Source of the DNA: Bacteroidota bacterium
GTDB lineage: Bacteria; Bacteroidota; Ignavibacteria; UBA10030; UBA8401
Reading direction: 5' to 3'
Assembly: GCA_041658205.1 (NCBI GenBank)
Contig: JBBAAO010000001.1
Location: 1,302,001-1,366,000 of the forward strand
Length of the DNA stretch: 64,000 nt
The position numbers and the translations under genes are program-made. Below the pieces are notes generated by a model that did not search any database, was not told the DNA's origin, and saw only the letters and a program-made list of their open reading frames with translations. This document shows, piece by piece, positions 16,553 to 25,797 of the stretch; the first letter of the stretch is position 1, and each line of letters starts with the position of its first letter.

Positions 16553-19500
16553 ATGAAACAAAACAAGCTACTCGGTACGATGCTCTTGTTGCTGGCAATG
16601 ATGAATCTGTCATTGTTCGCACAAATTCCTCTCTCGAACACTCCGGCAGCGGCAGGTGTTCTAGGCACAACAGATTTCATAACAAATACGAATTATGCTT
16701 CGCCGACAACGACCACATTGGCAGAACCTGCCAGTGTTGCCATCGATCCGACGACAGGGAAATTGTTTGTTGCTGATAGGGATAATCGTAGAGTATTGCG
16801 TTTCACTTCCGCAGCATCACTCATAAACGGATCAGCAGCGGAAGCTGTATTTGGACAACCGAACTTTACATCCAGAGTACCTAATAACGGCGGAATTTCA
16901 GCTGCAACAATGAAAAACCCCAATAGTGTGGTTGTAGATGCGAATGGACGACTCTGGGTTGCTGATCGTGATAATAATCGTATTTTACGTTTTGATAGTG
17001 CATCAACAAAAGCAAGCGGTGCAGCAGCGAATGGAGTATTAGGACAATTGACATTTGCCGATAGTACTACAGGAACTACAGCAGGAAGAATGAATGCACC
17101 TGCGAGCATTTACGTTGATAGCAAAGGCCGCTTATGGGTTGCTGATAGAGCAAACAATCGAGTGTTACGGTTTGACAGTGCTGCAACAAAAACCAATGGC
17201 GCATTGGCTAATGGTGTACTCGGTCAACCGGATCTTGTTACTGTTACAAGTGGTACGACAGCAACAACATTAAGTGCCCCATGGGGTGTTACCGGAGACA
17301 GTAAAGGACGTATTTGGATTGCCGACCGTTCTAACAGTCGTGTTCTGCGATTTGATACTGCCGCAACAAAACCAAACGGTGCGTCTGCGGACGGTGTATT
17401 AGGACAAGCAACATTTACCACAGCTACGTATGCAAAAACACAAGCAGGACTTGGCGAGCCTCGCGGAGTTGCTGTGGATATTATGGGAAGATTATATGTT
17501 GCGGATGAAGGCAATACAAGAATCATGGTCTATAATAGTGCATCAACAAAAGCAAACGGAGCAAATGCAGATTTTGTGATTGGTCAGGCAGATTTTGTTT
17601 CAGATCTTGCTCCGAATCCGCCCACTGCAAAAAGTTTAGCATATGCTTTGTCGCTCTTTATTGATCCTGCTACCAGCAATTTGTGGGTGCCGGATCTAGG
17701 GAATCATCGTGTGTTACGATTTGAGGTTGGTCCACCATCAGCAATAGGTGTTTTAGGAACAAATAATTTTGCAACGAACACGGATTGGACATCGCCAACG
17801 ACATCAACATTTGCAGAAGCGGCAAGTGTTGCAATCGATCCCGCTTCCGGAAAAATGTTTGTTGCCGATCGTGATAATCGCAGAGTCTTGCGGTTTAGTT
17901 CTGCCGATAAAATGGTAAATGGAGCAGCTGCTGAAGCTGTGTTTGGCCAGCCAAATTTTACGACTCGAACGGCGAACACCGGTGGTATCTCTGCCTCTAC
18001 AATGAATAATCCGAACGGCGTTTCCGTTGATGCGAACGGACGATTGTGGGTTGCAGATCGAGATAATAATCGTATCCTCCGTTTTGACAGTGCAGCAACA
18101 AAAACAAGTTCATCAGCCGCAAATGGTGTACTGGGACAACCTGATTTTGTCACCAACTCTGCTGGCGCTACCGGCGGTAAAATGAGTGCTCCTGCCGGTG
18201 TGCATGCCGATGCTAATGGACGACTTTGGGTTGCTGATCGAGCAAATAATCGTGTTCTCCGGTTTGATAATGCTGCTGCCAAGTCAAACGGCTCAACACC
18301 TAACGGCGTATTAGGCCAGGCAGATTATTCATCGGTGACAAGCGGAACATCAGTTTCAACAATGAGTGCGCCGTGGGGAGTGTTCTTTGATGTGAATGGA
18401 CGCTTATGGGTAGCAGACAGAGGGAATAGTCGTGTGTTACGTTTTGATAACGCAGCGACAAAATCAAATGGTGCAGACGCGAATGGTGTGTTAGGACAAG
18501 CTCTCTTTACTACGGCAACATTTGCAAAAACACAAGCAGGTCTTGGTGAACCTCGCGGCGTTGCGGTGGATGCAGCAGGTAGATTATATGTTGCTGACGA
18601 AGGAAATACTCGCGTAATGGTTTATGATAGTGCAGCAGCAAAAGCAAATGGTGCAAATGCCGATAATGTGTATGGGCAACTTGATTTTACATCCGATGCT
18701 TCACCAAACCCTCCGGGTGCTAATACATTGGCATATCCACTCTCGCTTTTCATTGACAATTTGAATAGCTATGTGTGGATACCGGATATTTATAATCACC
18801 GTGTATTGCGATTTAAAAGTCCCAAAATAAATCTTGTTGCTCCATCAGCACCGCAACAACTTGCTGCGTATCGTGGAAATCTGCAAGCAACATTAAAATG
18901 GAACAAAAATACCGAGGGGGATTTTGCACGATACCGAATCTATGTCGGAACGCTAGCCAATCCCACAACGTTAGTCGATTCGACCTTGGGTGGCCCTTCC
19001 GACACCTCCATTGTCATTTATGGACTAACGAATGAAACAAAATATTATTTCCGCATTACTGCTGTGAATATTTATGGTATGCAAAGCGGATACAGCAATG
19101 AAGCCACAGCGACACCATCCACATTTGGAACAGCGTTCGGTGTTTTAGGAACAAACAACTTCACCACGAACACAAATTGGACTTCCCCGACGGACTCAAC
19201 GTTTGCTGAACCGGCAAGCGTTGCCGTCGATCCGACGACTGGAAAATTATTTGTCGCCGATCGGGATAATCGTCGAGTCCTTCGATTCAGTTCAACTGCA
19301 AAATTGACCAATGGTGCAAAAGCCGAAGCGGTTTTTGGACAGCCGAATTTTACCACACGAACGGCAAATACCGGCGGAATTTCCGCTTCCACAATGAATA
19401 ATCCAAACGGCCTCTCCGTTGATGCAAGCGGTCGACTTTGGGTTGCAGACAGAGACAATCATCGTGTGCTGAGATTTGATAATGCATCCTCTAAAGCAAG

Positions 19501-20836
19501 CTCAGCTGCAGCAGATGGCGTGCTTGGGCAGCCGGATTTTATTACAAACACCTTAGGTGCTTCAGGCGGAAAAATGAATGCTCCGGCAAGTGTTTATGCC
19601 GATGCAAATGGCAGATTGTGGGTAGCAGATAGAGCGAACAATCGAGTTCTTCGTTATGATGACGCTGCTGCAAAAGCAAACGGTGGTACACCAAACGGTG
19701 TGCTCGGACAAGACAGTTATACATCCACAACCTCAGGAACAACGGCAGCAACAATGAGTGCTCCATGGGGAGTATTTTTGGATATCAATGGTCGCTTATG
19801 GGTTGCTGACAGATCGAACAGCCGTGTATTGCGGTTTGATAATGCTGCATCGAAATCAAATGGCGCTGATGCAAACGGCGTGTTAGGTCAGGTAAACTTC
19901 ACATCATCTGCATTTGCAAAAACTCAAGCAGGTCTCGGTGAACCGCGTGGAGTGACTGTTGATGCAACAGGAAGATTGTATGTTGCAGACGAAGGAAATA
20001 CACGTGTGATGGTGTATGACAATGCAGCAGCAAAAGCGAATGGCGGAAATGCTGATCAAGTGTACGGTCAGTTTGATTTCGTTTCCGATGAATCACCGAC
20101 TCCACCGACAGCAAGCAGTTTGGGATATCCATTGTCAGTGTTTGTTGACAATGTAACAAGCAGTGTCTGGATTCCTGATGTATATAATCATCGTGTGTTG
20201 CGGTTTAACGGTCCAACGATTACTGTCACTGCTCCGGCAGCTCCTCAAAATCTCAGTGCAGCACGCGGCGTCGGCCAAGTGACAATAAAATGGAATAAAA
20301 ATCAAGAAGGTGATTTCCTGCGGTATAGAATCTATCGTGGAACTGCGGCAAATCCGACAACGAAAGTCGATTCGGCCACCGGAGGGATTTCCGATACCGT
20401 CAAAGTGATGACCGGCCTCACAAATGAAACGAAATACTATTTCCGAATCACAGCAGTAAATATCTACGGCATGGAAAGCGGATATAGTAATGAAGTAGAT
20501 GCTACACCGTCAACAACCGGTGTTGAAAACGCAGAAAGTAATTTACCGACTGTCTATTCCTTGTCGCAAAATTACCCAAATCCATTTAATCCATCGACAA
20601 CAATTAAATTCGGATTACCGGAAGCAAGTACAGTTTCATTGAAAATCTATGATGTTCTCGGCAGAGAAGTGGTTACACTTGTCAATAGCCAACTCGCCGC
20701 TGGATATTATTCCTATCAATGGAATGCATCAGGACTATCGACCGGTATGTATATCTATCGGATTACGGCAACCTCATCCGATGGGGAAACAGAGCAGAAC
20801 TTTACGGAAGTTAAAAAACTGATGCTTCAGAAATAA
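16553..20836 (+). CDS. Giant NHL-propeller protein: three six-bladed propellers, two FN3 domains, T9SS signal
   Basis: A secreted protein of 1427 residues. The ATG at 16553 is used because GGAGG precedes it and a signal peptide follows (LLGTMLLLLAMMNLSLFAQ). Three homologous units of 364 residues each contain six NHL-type blades with the core GRLWVADRDNNRVLRF; in each unit the fifth blade is marked by RLYVADEGNTR and the sixth by a NHRVLRF end. Unit starts at nt 16655, 17747 and 19139 are spaced 1092 and 1392 nt. The 300-nt excess equals one fibronectin-III domain between units 2 and 3, and a second FN3 follows unit 3. The protein ends in a T9SS sorting domain (SQNYPNPFNPSTTI, LSTGMYIYRI). 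The repeats are similar at the DNA level, so recent duplication is likely. NHL propellers bind ligands or nucleic acids, and in secreted form may bind glycans; no enzymatic motif is seen. Confidence 0.9.
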   Translation: MKQNKLLGTMLLLLAMMNLSLFAQIPLSNTPAAAGVLGTTDFITNTNYASPTTTTLAEPASVAIDPTTGKLFVADRDNRRVLRFTSAASLINGSAAEAVFGQPNFTSRVPNNGGISAATMKNPNSVVVDANGRLWVADRDNNRILRFDSASTKASGAAANGVLGQLTFADSTTGTTAGRMNAPASIYVDSKGRLWVADRANNRVLRFDSAATKTNGALANGVLGQPDLVTVTSGTTATTLSAPWGVTGDSKGRIWIADRSNSRVLRFDTAATKPNGASADGVLGQATFTTATYAKTQAGLGEPRGVAVDIMGRLYVADEGNTRIMVYNSASTKANGANADFVIGQADFVSDLAPNPPTAKSLAYALSLFIDPATSNLWVPDLGNHRVLRFEVGPPSAIGVLGTNNFATNTDWTSPTTSTFAEAASVAIDPASGKMFVADRDNRRVLRFSSADKMVNGAAAEAVFGQPNFTTRTANTGGISASTMNNPNGVSVDANGRLWVADRDNNRILRFDSAATKTSSSAANGVLGQPDFVTNSAGATGGKMSAPAGVHADANGRLWVADRANNRVLRFDNAAAKSNGSTPNGVLGQADYSSVTSGTSVSTMSAPWGVFFDVNGRLWVADRGNSRVLRFDNAATKSNGADANGVLGQALFTTATFAKTQAGLGEPRGVAVDAAGRLYVADEGNTRVMVYDSAAAKANGANADNVYGQLDFTSDASPNPPGANTLAYPLSLFIDNLNSYVWIPDIYNHRVLRFKSPKINLVAPSAPQQLAAYRGNLQATLKWNKNTEGDFARYRIYVGTLANPTTLVDSTLGGPSDTSIVIYGLTNETKYYFRITAVNIYGMQSGYSNEATATPSTFGTAFGVLGTNNFTTNTNWTSPTDSTFAEPASVAVDPTTGKLFVADRDNRRVLRFSSTAKLTNGAKAEAVFGQPNFTTRTANTGGISASTMNNPNGLSVDASGRLWVADRDNHRVLRFDNASSKASSAAADGVLGQPDFITNTLGASGGKMNAPASVYADANGRLWVADRANNRVLRYDDAAAKANGGTPNGVLGQDSYTSTTSGTTAATMSAPWGVFLDINGRLWVADRSNSRVLRFDNAASKSNGADANGVLGQVNFTSSAFAKTQAGLGEPRGVTVDATGRLYVADEGNTRVMVYDNAAAKANGGNADQVYGQFDFVSDESPTPPTASSLGYPLSVFVDNVTSSVWIPDVYNHRVLRFNGPTITVTAPAAPQNLSAARGVGQVTIKWNKNQEGDFLRYRIYRGTAANPTTKVDSATGGISDTVKVMTGLTNETKYYFRITAVNIYGMESGYSNEVDATPSTTGVENAESNLPTVYSLSQNYPNPFNPSTTIKFGLPEASTVSLKIYDVLGREVVTLVNSQLAAGYYSYQWNASGLSTGMYIYRITATSSDGETEQNFTEVKKLMLQK
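16655..20520 (+). repeat. Internal tandem repeat of ~1.1 kb propeller units
   Basis: Three coding repeats: 16655-17746, 17747-18838 and 19139-20230, each 1092 nt. FN3-coding spacers follow the second (18839-19138) and the third (20231 to about 20520). Blade-level repeats of roughly 170 nt lie inside each unit. The exact length conservation of the units points to duplication with strong constraint on blade number. The region is prone to misassembly from short reads. Confidence 0.85.
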
Positions 20837-20850
20837 TTCTTGGTAATATC

Positions 20851-20933
20851 ATCAACCCTTGAAAGGCGCAGCATTCAATAGAGGAATTTCAATCACCGAA
20901 TGTTGATTCCTCAAAACCTTTCAAGGGTTTGAT
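20851..20933. repeat. Nested intergenic palindrome (possible terminator)
   Basis: An outer inverted repeat of 16 bp, ATCAACCCTTGAAAGG at 20851-20866 and its complement with one extra T at 20917-20933, encloses a second inverted repeat (GAGGAAT at 20881-20887 with ATTCCTC at 20906-20912). It lies 15 nt after the stop of the giant NHL gene. There is no T-tract, so it could be a processing or transcription-stop structure, or a small mobile palindromic element. Confidence 0.6.
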
Positions 20934-21041
20934 GTATGCTCAGCATTATAATGTTCTACAATTCCTTTCTATTTATTGTTACCTTACCGGTATCTTGAAG
21001 ATGGAAATTCGGTAGAATTGACTTCACCTTTTTGGAAGAAT

Positions 21042-21557
21042 ATGCATCTCTCTGGATTACATTGCGCGTTGTTGTTAATGTTCACGCTTCAGCCATTCAT
21101 CTACTCACAAGCATCCGTTGCCGTAAACGCCGTTGCTCCATCCGTAAATAATTTCGCTTATCCGCAATCTATTTTTGTGGATTCTCCCAATGGACATATT
21201 TGGGTGACTGATTTTGATAATCATCGCGTGATGCGGTTCGATGTATCAATCTTGGTATCAATCAACAGAGTCGAAGGTACTACATTCCCAGCAGACCATT
21301 TCCTCTCTCAAAATTACCCGAATCCTTTTAATCCTGTAACACAGATTTTCTTTTCTGTGGGAAATACAGGCCATACTTCTGTTGCTGTGTTCAATCTTTT
21401 AGGTCAAAAAATAACGGACTTATTCAATGACGTTGCTACATCGAATACGCAATACATGCTCACGTTTGATGCAAAATATTTACCCAGTGGTATTTATTGG
21501 TATGCCCTTCGTACAACACAAGGAGTTGTTGTTAAACGAATGTGTTTGATGAAGTAG
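21042..21557 (+). CDS. Short NHL-blade/T9SS protein (rearranged gene fragment)
   Basis: A protein of 171 residues read from the ATG at 21042, with GGAAG upstream and a signal-like segment (LHCALLLMFTLQPFIYSQ). Only one NHL blade remains (about residues 34-62: FAYPQSIFVDSPNGHIWVTD, then NHRVMRF), followed at once by a complete T9SS sorting domain (SQNYPNPFNPVTQIFF, LPSGIYWYALR, VKRMCLMK). The blade corresponds to blade 6 of the propellers in the gene upstream. The gene downstream carries blades 1-5 without blade 6, so this looks like the displaced 3' part of an ancestral NHL gene that gained its own signal peptide. It may be expressed or may be decaying. Confidence 0.6.
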   Translation: MHLSGLHCALLLMFTLQPFIYSQASVAVNAVAPSVNNFAYPQSIFVDSPNGHIWVTDFDNHRVMRFDVSILVSINRVEGTTFPADHFLSQNYPNPFNPVTQIFFSVGNTGHTSVAVFNLLGQKITDLFNDVATSNTQYMLTFDAKYLPSGIYWYALRTTQGVVVKRMCLMK

Positions 21558-21583
21558 TTTTTATCGTTAAGGATGTTTAGGAA

Positions 21584-23266
21584 ATGAAACAACAATTGTA
21601 TGTTTTTGTTTTAATTGCTTTTGGTTTCGGATTACTTTCCGCTCAGTCTCCGCTATTTAACAATATGCCAGCTGCGGGAGTGTTAGGACAATCAATTTTT
21701 ACAGCAAAACTTTCTGGAACCACGTCAACGTTGTTAAATTCTCCCTCTGGTGTTGCTGTCGATCCAATTTCTGGAAAATTATTTGTTGTCGATCGCTACA
21801 ATAATCGTGTTCTTCGGTGGAGCTCGTCGGCAAAGATGATTAACGGATCACCGGCAGAAGCGGTGTTCGGTCAACCAGATTTCACAACAGCATCCAGCGG
21901 AATATCTGCTTCAAAGTTTAATGATCCTCTCAGAGTCCATCTGGACAATGCCGGAAGATTGTGGGTGAGTGACTATCTCAATAACAGAGTCTTAAGGTTT
22001 GATAATGCCTCTTCAAAACTGAGCGGTGCCGCAGCGGATGGAGTGTTAGGACAAGCAGATTTTATTTCAAATTTCGGCGGAACTTCTGCTAATAAATTGA
22101 AGGGTCCGGTTGGTGTCTTTGTTGATCGGAAAGGAAACTTGTGGGTCACCGATCGATTAAACCATCGTGTCTTACGATTCGAAATTGCCTCGACGAAATC
22201 AAATGGATCAAATGCCGATGGGGTATTGGGCCAGCCGGATTTTGTGACAAGCACAAGCGGACTTTCATCGACAAAAATGAATAGACCGATGGGCGTATAT
22301 GCCGATAGTACCGATCATCTATGGGTTTGTGAAGATGACAATAACCGCGTGATTCGATTTGATTCTGTCTCGATGTTGGCTAATGGTGCGGCGGCAAGCG
22401 GAGTTTTAGGGCAATCCGATTTTACCACCAATCTGAAAAACTTCTCTCGAAATGGTATGAGCAATTTACGAGGAGTATTTGGCGATGCTTCGGGTAGATT
22501 ATATCTTGTTGATGAATCGAACAATCGTATTCTTGTTTTTAATCACGCCGCATCTCTGCCGAATGGCGCTTTTGCGGATTATGTGTTGGGGCAACCGGAT
22601 TTTGGTAGCGATCCGATTATTCAACAAGAGATTTACGACTTATCTACTTTAAACTATTTATTTTTTATGCCTCGCGAAACTTCAGCAGTCGTGAACGGAA
22701 AATATCCCTTAATCATTTCGTTGCACGGAATCGGCGAACGGGGAAGCGATCTTTGGAAAGTAAAAGGAGAGGGGTTACCAAAAATTCTTGACGGTAAAAA
22801 CACATTTCCATTTATTGTTGTCTCCCCTCAATGCCCGTCATCTACAGAATGGTATTACAACGGCGGAATCCAGCAAAAATTGAATACACTCATCGATAGT
22901 CTTATTTCCCGTTACCCGATCGATACAAATCGAATATATCTTACCGGATTAAGTATGGGTGGGATTGGCACATTAGATTTGGCAATACGATATCCGAAAC
23001 GATTTGCGGCACTGATTCCTGTTGCATTTCGCATTGAAGATGGATGGGATCTCTGCAAAATAAAGGATATTCCACTGTGGGCTTTCCACGGAGAAAAAGA
23101 TGATATTATTCCATTTTCAAAAGCTCAAACAGTTATCAATATGTTAGTTGTTTGCGGTGCTAACCCAACGTTCACATCGTATTCTGATCTATATCACGAT
23201 GCTTGGACCAGAACATACAATAATCCTGCAATCTATGAATGGCTTTTAACGAAGAAAAAACAGTGA
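21584..23266 (+). CDS. Five-blade NHL propeller fused to an alpha/beta-hydrolase esterase
   Basis: A protein of 560 residues with a signal peptide (LYVFVLIAFGFGLLSAQ) and an AGGA ribosome-binding site. Residues about 30-340 hold five NHL blades (e.g. GKLFVVDRYNNRVLRW, GRLWVSDYLNNRVLRF, GRLYLVDESNNRILVF). After VLGQPDFGSD, exactly where blade 6 should start, the sequence changes to an alpha/beta-hydrolase of the dienelactone hydrolase/PHB-depolymerase type: YPLIISLHGIGERG, FIVVSPQCP, nucleophile GLSMGGIG, PLWAFHGEKDDIIPF with the acid residue, and YHDAW with the probable catalytic His. It would act outside the cytoplasm on an ester, perhaps acetyl or feruloyl groups on a polysaccharide. It lacks a T9SS signal. 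The stop codon overlaps the next start (TGATG). Confidence 0.85.
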   Translation: MKQQLYVFVLIAFGFGLLSAQSPLFNNMPAAGVLGQSIFTAKLSGTTSTLLNSPSGVAVDPISGKLFVVDRYNNRVLRWSSSAKMINGSPAEAVFGQPDFTTASSGISASKFNDPLRVHLDNAGRLWVSDYLNNRVLRFDNASSKLSGAAADGVLGQADFISNFGGTSANKLKGPVGVFVDRKGNLWVTDRLNHRVLRFEIASTKSNGSNADGVLGQPDFVTSTSGLSSTKMNRPMGVYADSTDHLWVCEDDNNRVIRFDSVSMLANGAAASGVLGQSDFTTNLKNFSRNGMSNLRGVFGDASGRLYLVDESNNRILVFNHAASLPNGAFADYVLGQPDFGSDPIIQQEIYDLSTLNYLFFMPRETSAVVNGKYPLIISLHGIGERGSDLWKVKGEGLPKILDGKNTFPFIVVSPQCPSSTEWYYNGGIQQKLNTLIDSLISRYPIDTNRIYLTGLSMGGIGTLDLAIRYPKRFAALIPVAFRIEDGWDLCKIKDIPLWAFHGEKDDIIPFSKAQTVINMLVVCGANPTFTSYSDLYHDAWTRTYNNPAIYEWLLTKKKQ

Positions 23267-25713
23267 TGATAGTAAATTCTGAAAAGCACGTTATTCGTAA
23301 AAATATTCACTTTGTCTCAGTAATGGTAGTTCTGTCAATCCATTCTATTCTATACGCACAAGTAAATATTGAATCAGTGGCCAGACTTCATTTTACAATT
23401 GAGTCAGAGCCGAATAAGTGGATAGAAGGATATCAATCATACATAGAGGGAACATTCTCACCGTATCAATCTCACCGTAGCGGTCAAAGTAGGGACTCAG
23501 CATTTGTTGCCCGCACTTCCGGCAGTGAATCGATGTTTGCATGGAATACAGCCCCTATTCCACAATCATGGAAAGGAGATTCAGCTTCATTCATTTGGGT
23601 ATGCGGTTTTGGAAACAATTTAGGCAATGAATGGTTCGATCTTACAGTGAATGACGCTGATACTGTTACATTCTCCACAAAAAATGAAAGTGCATGGACT
23701 GTTAAAAGAAATAATGGAATCCGTCTTTCGTTTACGGCAGTTGCTCAAAATTCTTATGGGGCAAATTTGGGATATATGGTGTTAGCTCTTCACCGGTCAA
23801 AATTGACCAAGGGGAAATCGTTAAAACTCAGAATCCGCGGCAGAGAGGTGAAAGAGGAAATATGGTATCGCTTATATGCGTATCGGGATGCATTAGTCTA
23901 CATGAAGGCCAATGAGTATCGAAACATCTACTCTGCAATGGATTTTATTCATATGGGAGATGCTGCATATACGCTCTGCACTTCAAAAAAACTTTCCGGT
24001 AAAACACTTCTTCACTATTCTCCCGGTGCTGATAAAGGAGAAGTTCGATTGCAGCAAGATGGAGTTATGTCTAAAGCACAAATCACAATTCCCAGGAATC
24101 AACAGCCTGAAGGGAACGGATATTCATACATAAACATTGCCGAAAACATTGTTGACACCATCAAATGGGCTGAAATTAATAAAAAACGGATTCGAGCATT
24201 CATGGAGGAAGAGATTGTTCCGGAAAAATATATCTTTCCTCCCGGAAGTTTCCCAACATTTCGATGGAAAAATGAAATCCTTGTCGAAAACGAACTGGGT
24301 AAAACTCAAAGTACGGTAACATTTTACAATAAGGATTTTCAAAAAGTGAAATCTGCGGAATCTCCCGGTCGATATGGCGCTGTGATCGAATTGGTAACAC
24401 CGTCAGGATTTATTGTAAAACGATATGTTACATTGTATTGCTCCCCGGTTGAGTTTGATGATTATAGTGCAAATATTCCGATAAAGTTCAATAATTTAAA
24501 AGAATATAGAATCTCTTCTGAACAGTGGGATTCATATGAAAGGAATTTTGAACAATTCTCTTTTGGCAGCATGAAGTATTTTCCACAGTATAATTCCGAT
24601 GCAGCAATTTTCCTTGCCGGGTTGAGTGAGATCAACGGGTGGACCTTGGCATTCGAAACTCCTCGAATAAAAGACAGGCAGTGGTGGATTACATTGAAAC
24701 GGAAACTTGATGGCATCTCTGAAAAGAAAAATCCAGTGATGCTTCCGCAAAAAATAAATAATGGATCTTTAAGTGTTGTAAATGATTCAATTGTTTCGAC
24801 ATTTTCGTACAAGAAAGAACAGATAGAACAATTGCGATTGGTGTGTAAGAACTGGGCCGAGAAGGGCGGAGTTCCTCATGTGACACTCATTGTGCACAAA
24901 GGAAAGATTATTTTTCATGAAGCGTTCGGAATTACTGCAGATGGGAAACCGTTGGCAACAAATTCCAAGATGTGGATGGCCTCAATAACAAAACTCCTTA
25001 CGGGAGTGTTGATGATGCAGTTGGTCGATCAAGGAATTGTTGACCTTGATGATCCGATCAATCGATATCTTCCCGAAATTTCTGGAAATAACTTGCCAGA
25101 ACTAACGCTCCGCCATCTATTTACCCATACCTCCGGTTTGCAGAATGTCGGTGAATGGGCATCAGATTGGAATTTTGCATTAGACAATCAGATCGCTCAA
25201 CTCCTTCCAACAGTGGATGTGGGACGTTCCTTTTCCTATCATAGAGTTGGCTATGCTATTGCTGGTAAGATGATGGAGAGGATTACCGGTCGTGCTGTAC
25301 CGTATTTATTTCAGGATTACATTTTCCATCCGATCGGTATGAACAGCGCTTATGCGGACAATACGTACGGCGGATTATATTGTTCGGCCATTGATCTTGC
25401 CAGATTTGGACAAATGTTATTGAACAAAGGGAATTACAATGGATGGAAATTGTTTTCAGAACAGTCATTTGAAAAAATGCTTCCCAAAGAGCTGTCAGTG
25501 GGAGAACGTCGATGGGGAATCGGGTCATCGCCGATGGATGGACGTGGTTTAAGCTCATCTGCTTTCGGACATGGTGCTGCATCTGGGACAATATTTCGTA
25601 TTGATCCACAAAACGATCTCATTATCATCTCAGCACGAAACAGCACCGGGAAATTCCATGAAGAATTTGAGCGCGCATTCATTGAACACTGTATGGGTGT
25701 AATCAACAATTGA
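23266..25713 (+). CDS. Secreted serine hydrolase (beta-lactamase/PBP4-like) with large unknown N-terminal region
   Basis: A protein of 815 residues. The ATG at 23266 overlaps the previous stop (TGATG), which implies translational coupling; an upstream ATG inside the previous gene is less likely. The signal segment is VMVVLSIHSILYAQ. Residues about 30-520 form a beta-rich region I do not recognise. From about residue 535 the class C beta-lactamase fold is clear: the SxxK motif SITK (Ser573), RHLFTHTSGL, FHPIGMNSAY and a late GHGAASG loop. The second catalytic motif, usually YxN, reads SYHRVGY, so the Asn is replaced by Arg. Enzymes of this fold include D-aminopeptidases, esterases and penicillin-binding proteins. 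In this cluster a secreted esterase is plausible. Confidence 0.82.
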   Translation: MIVNSEKHVIRKNIHFVSVMVVLSIHSILYAQVNIESVARLHFTIESEPNKWIEGYQSYIEGTFSPYQSHRSGQSRDSAFVARTSGSESMFAWNTAPIPQSWKGDSASFIWVCGFGNNLGNEWFDLTVNDADTVTFSTKNESAWTVKRNNGIRLSFTAVAQNSYGANLGYMVLALHRSKLTKGKSLKLRIRGREVKEEIWYRLYAYRDALVYMKANEYRNIYSAMDFIHMGDAAYTLCTSKKLSGKTLLHYSPGADKGEVRLQQDGVMSKAQITIPRNQQPEGNGYSYINIAENIVDTIKWAEINKKRIRAFMEEEIVPEKYIFPPGSFPTFRWKNEILVENELGKTQSTVTFYNKDFQKVKSAESPGRYGAVIELVTPSGFIVKRYVTLYCSPVEFDDYSANIPIKFNNLKEYRISSEQWDSYERNFEQFSFGSMKYFPQYNSDAAIFLAGLSEINGWTLAFETPRIKDRQWWITLKRKLDGISEKKNPVMLPQKINNGSLSVVNDSIVSTFSYKKEQIEQLRLVCKNWAEKGGVPHVTLIVHKGKIIFHEAFGITADGKPLATNSKMWMASITKLLTGVLMMQLVDQGIVDLDDPINRYLPEISGNNLPELTLRHLFTHTSGLQNVGEWASDWNFALDNQIAQLLPTVDVGRSFSYHRVGYAIAGKMMERITGRAVPYLFQDYIFHPIGMNSAYADNTYGGLYCSAIDLARFGQMLLNKGNYNGWKLFSEQSFEKMLPKELSVGERRWGIGSSPMDGRGLSSSAFGHGAASGTIFRIDPQNDLIIISARNSTGKFHEEFERAFIEHCMGVINN

Positions 25714-25797
25714 TGAATATGAAGAAGTGTGTATACAACATTATCTATTTCGAATTTTTATATAATTGCAGTCACTCTGAGGAACCCTTGACGGATT

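Noticed and set aside
16655..20520. Regular DNA repeats as a non-coding array
   Set aside because: They are in-frame coding repeats of NHL blades within one long gene.
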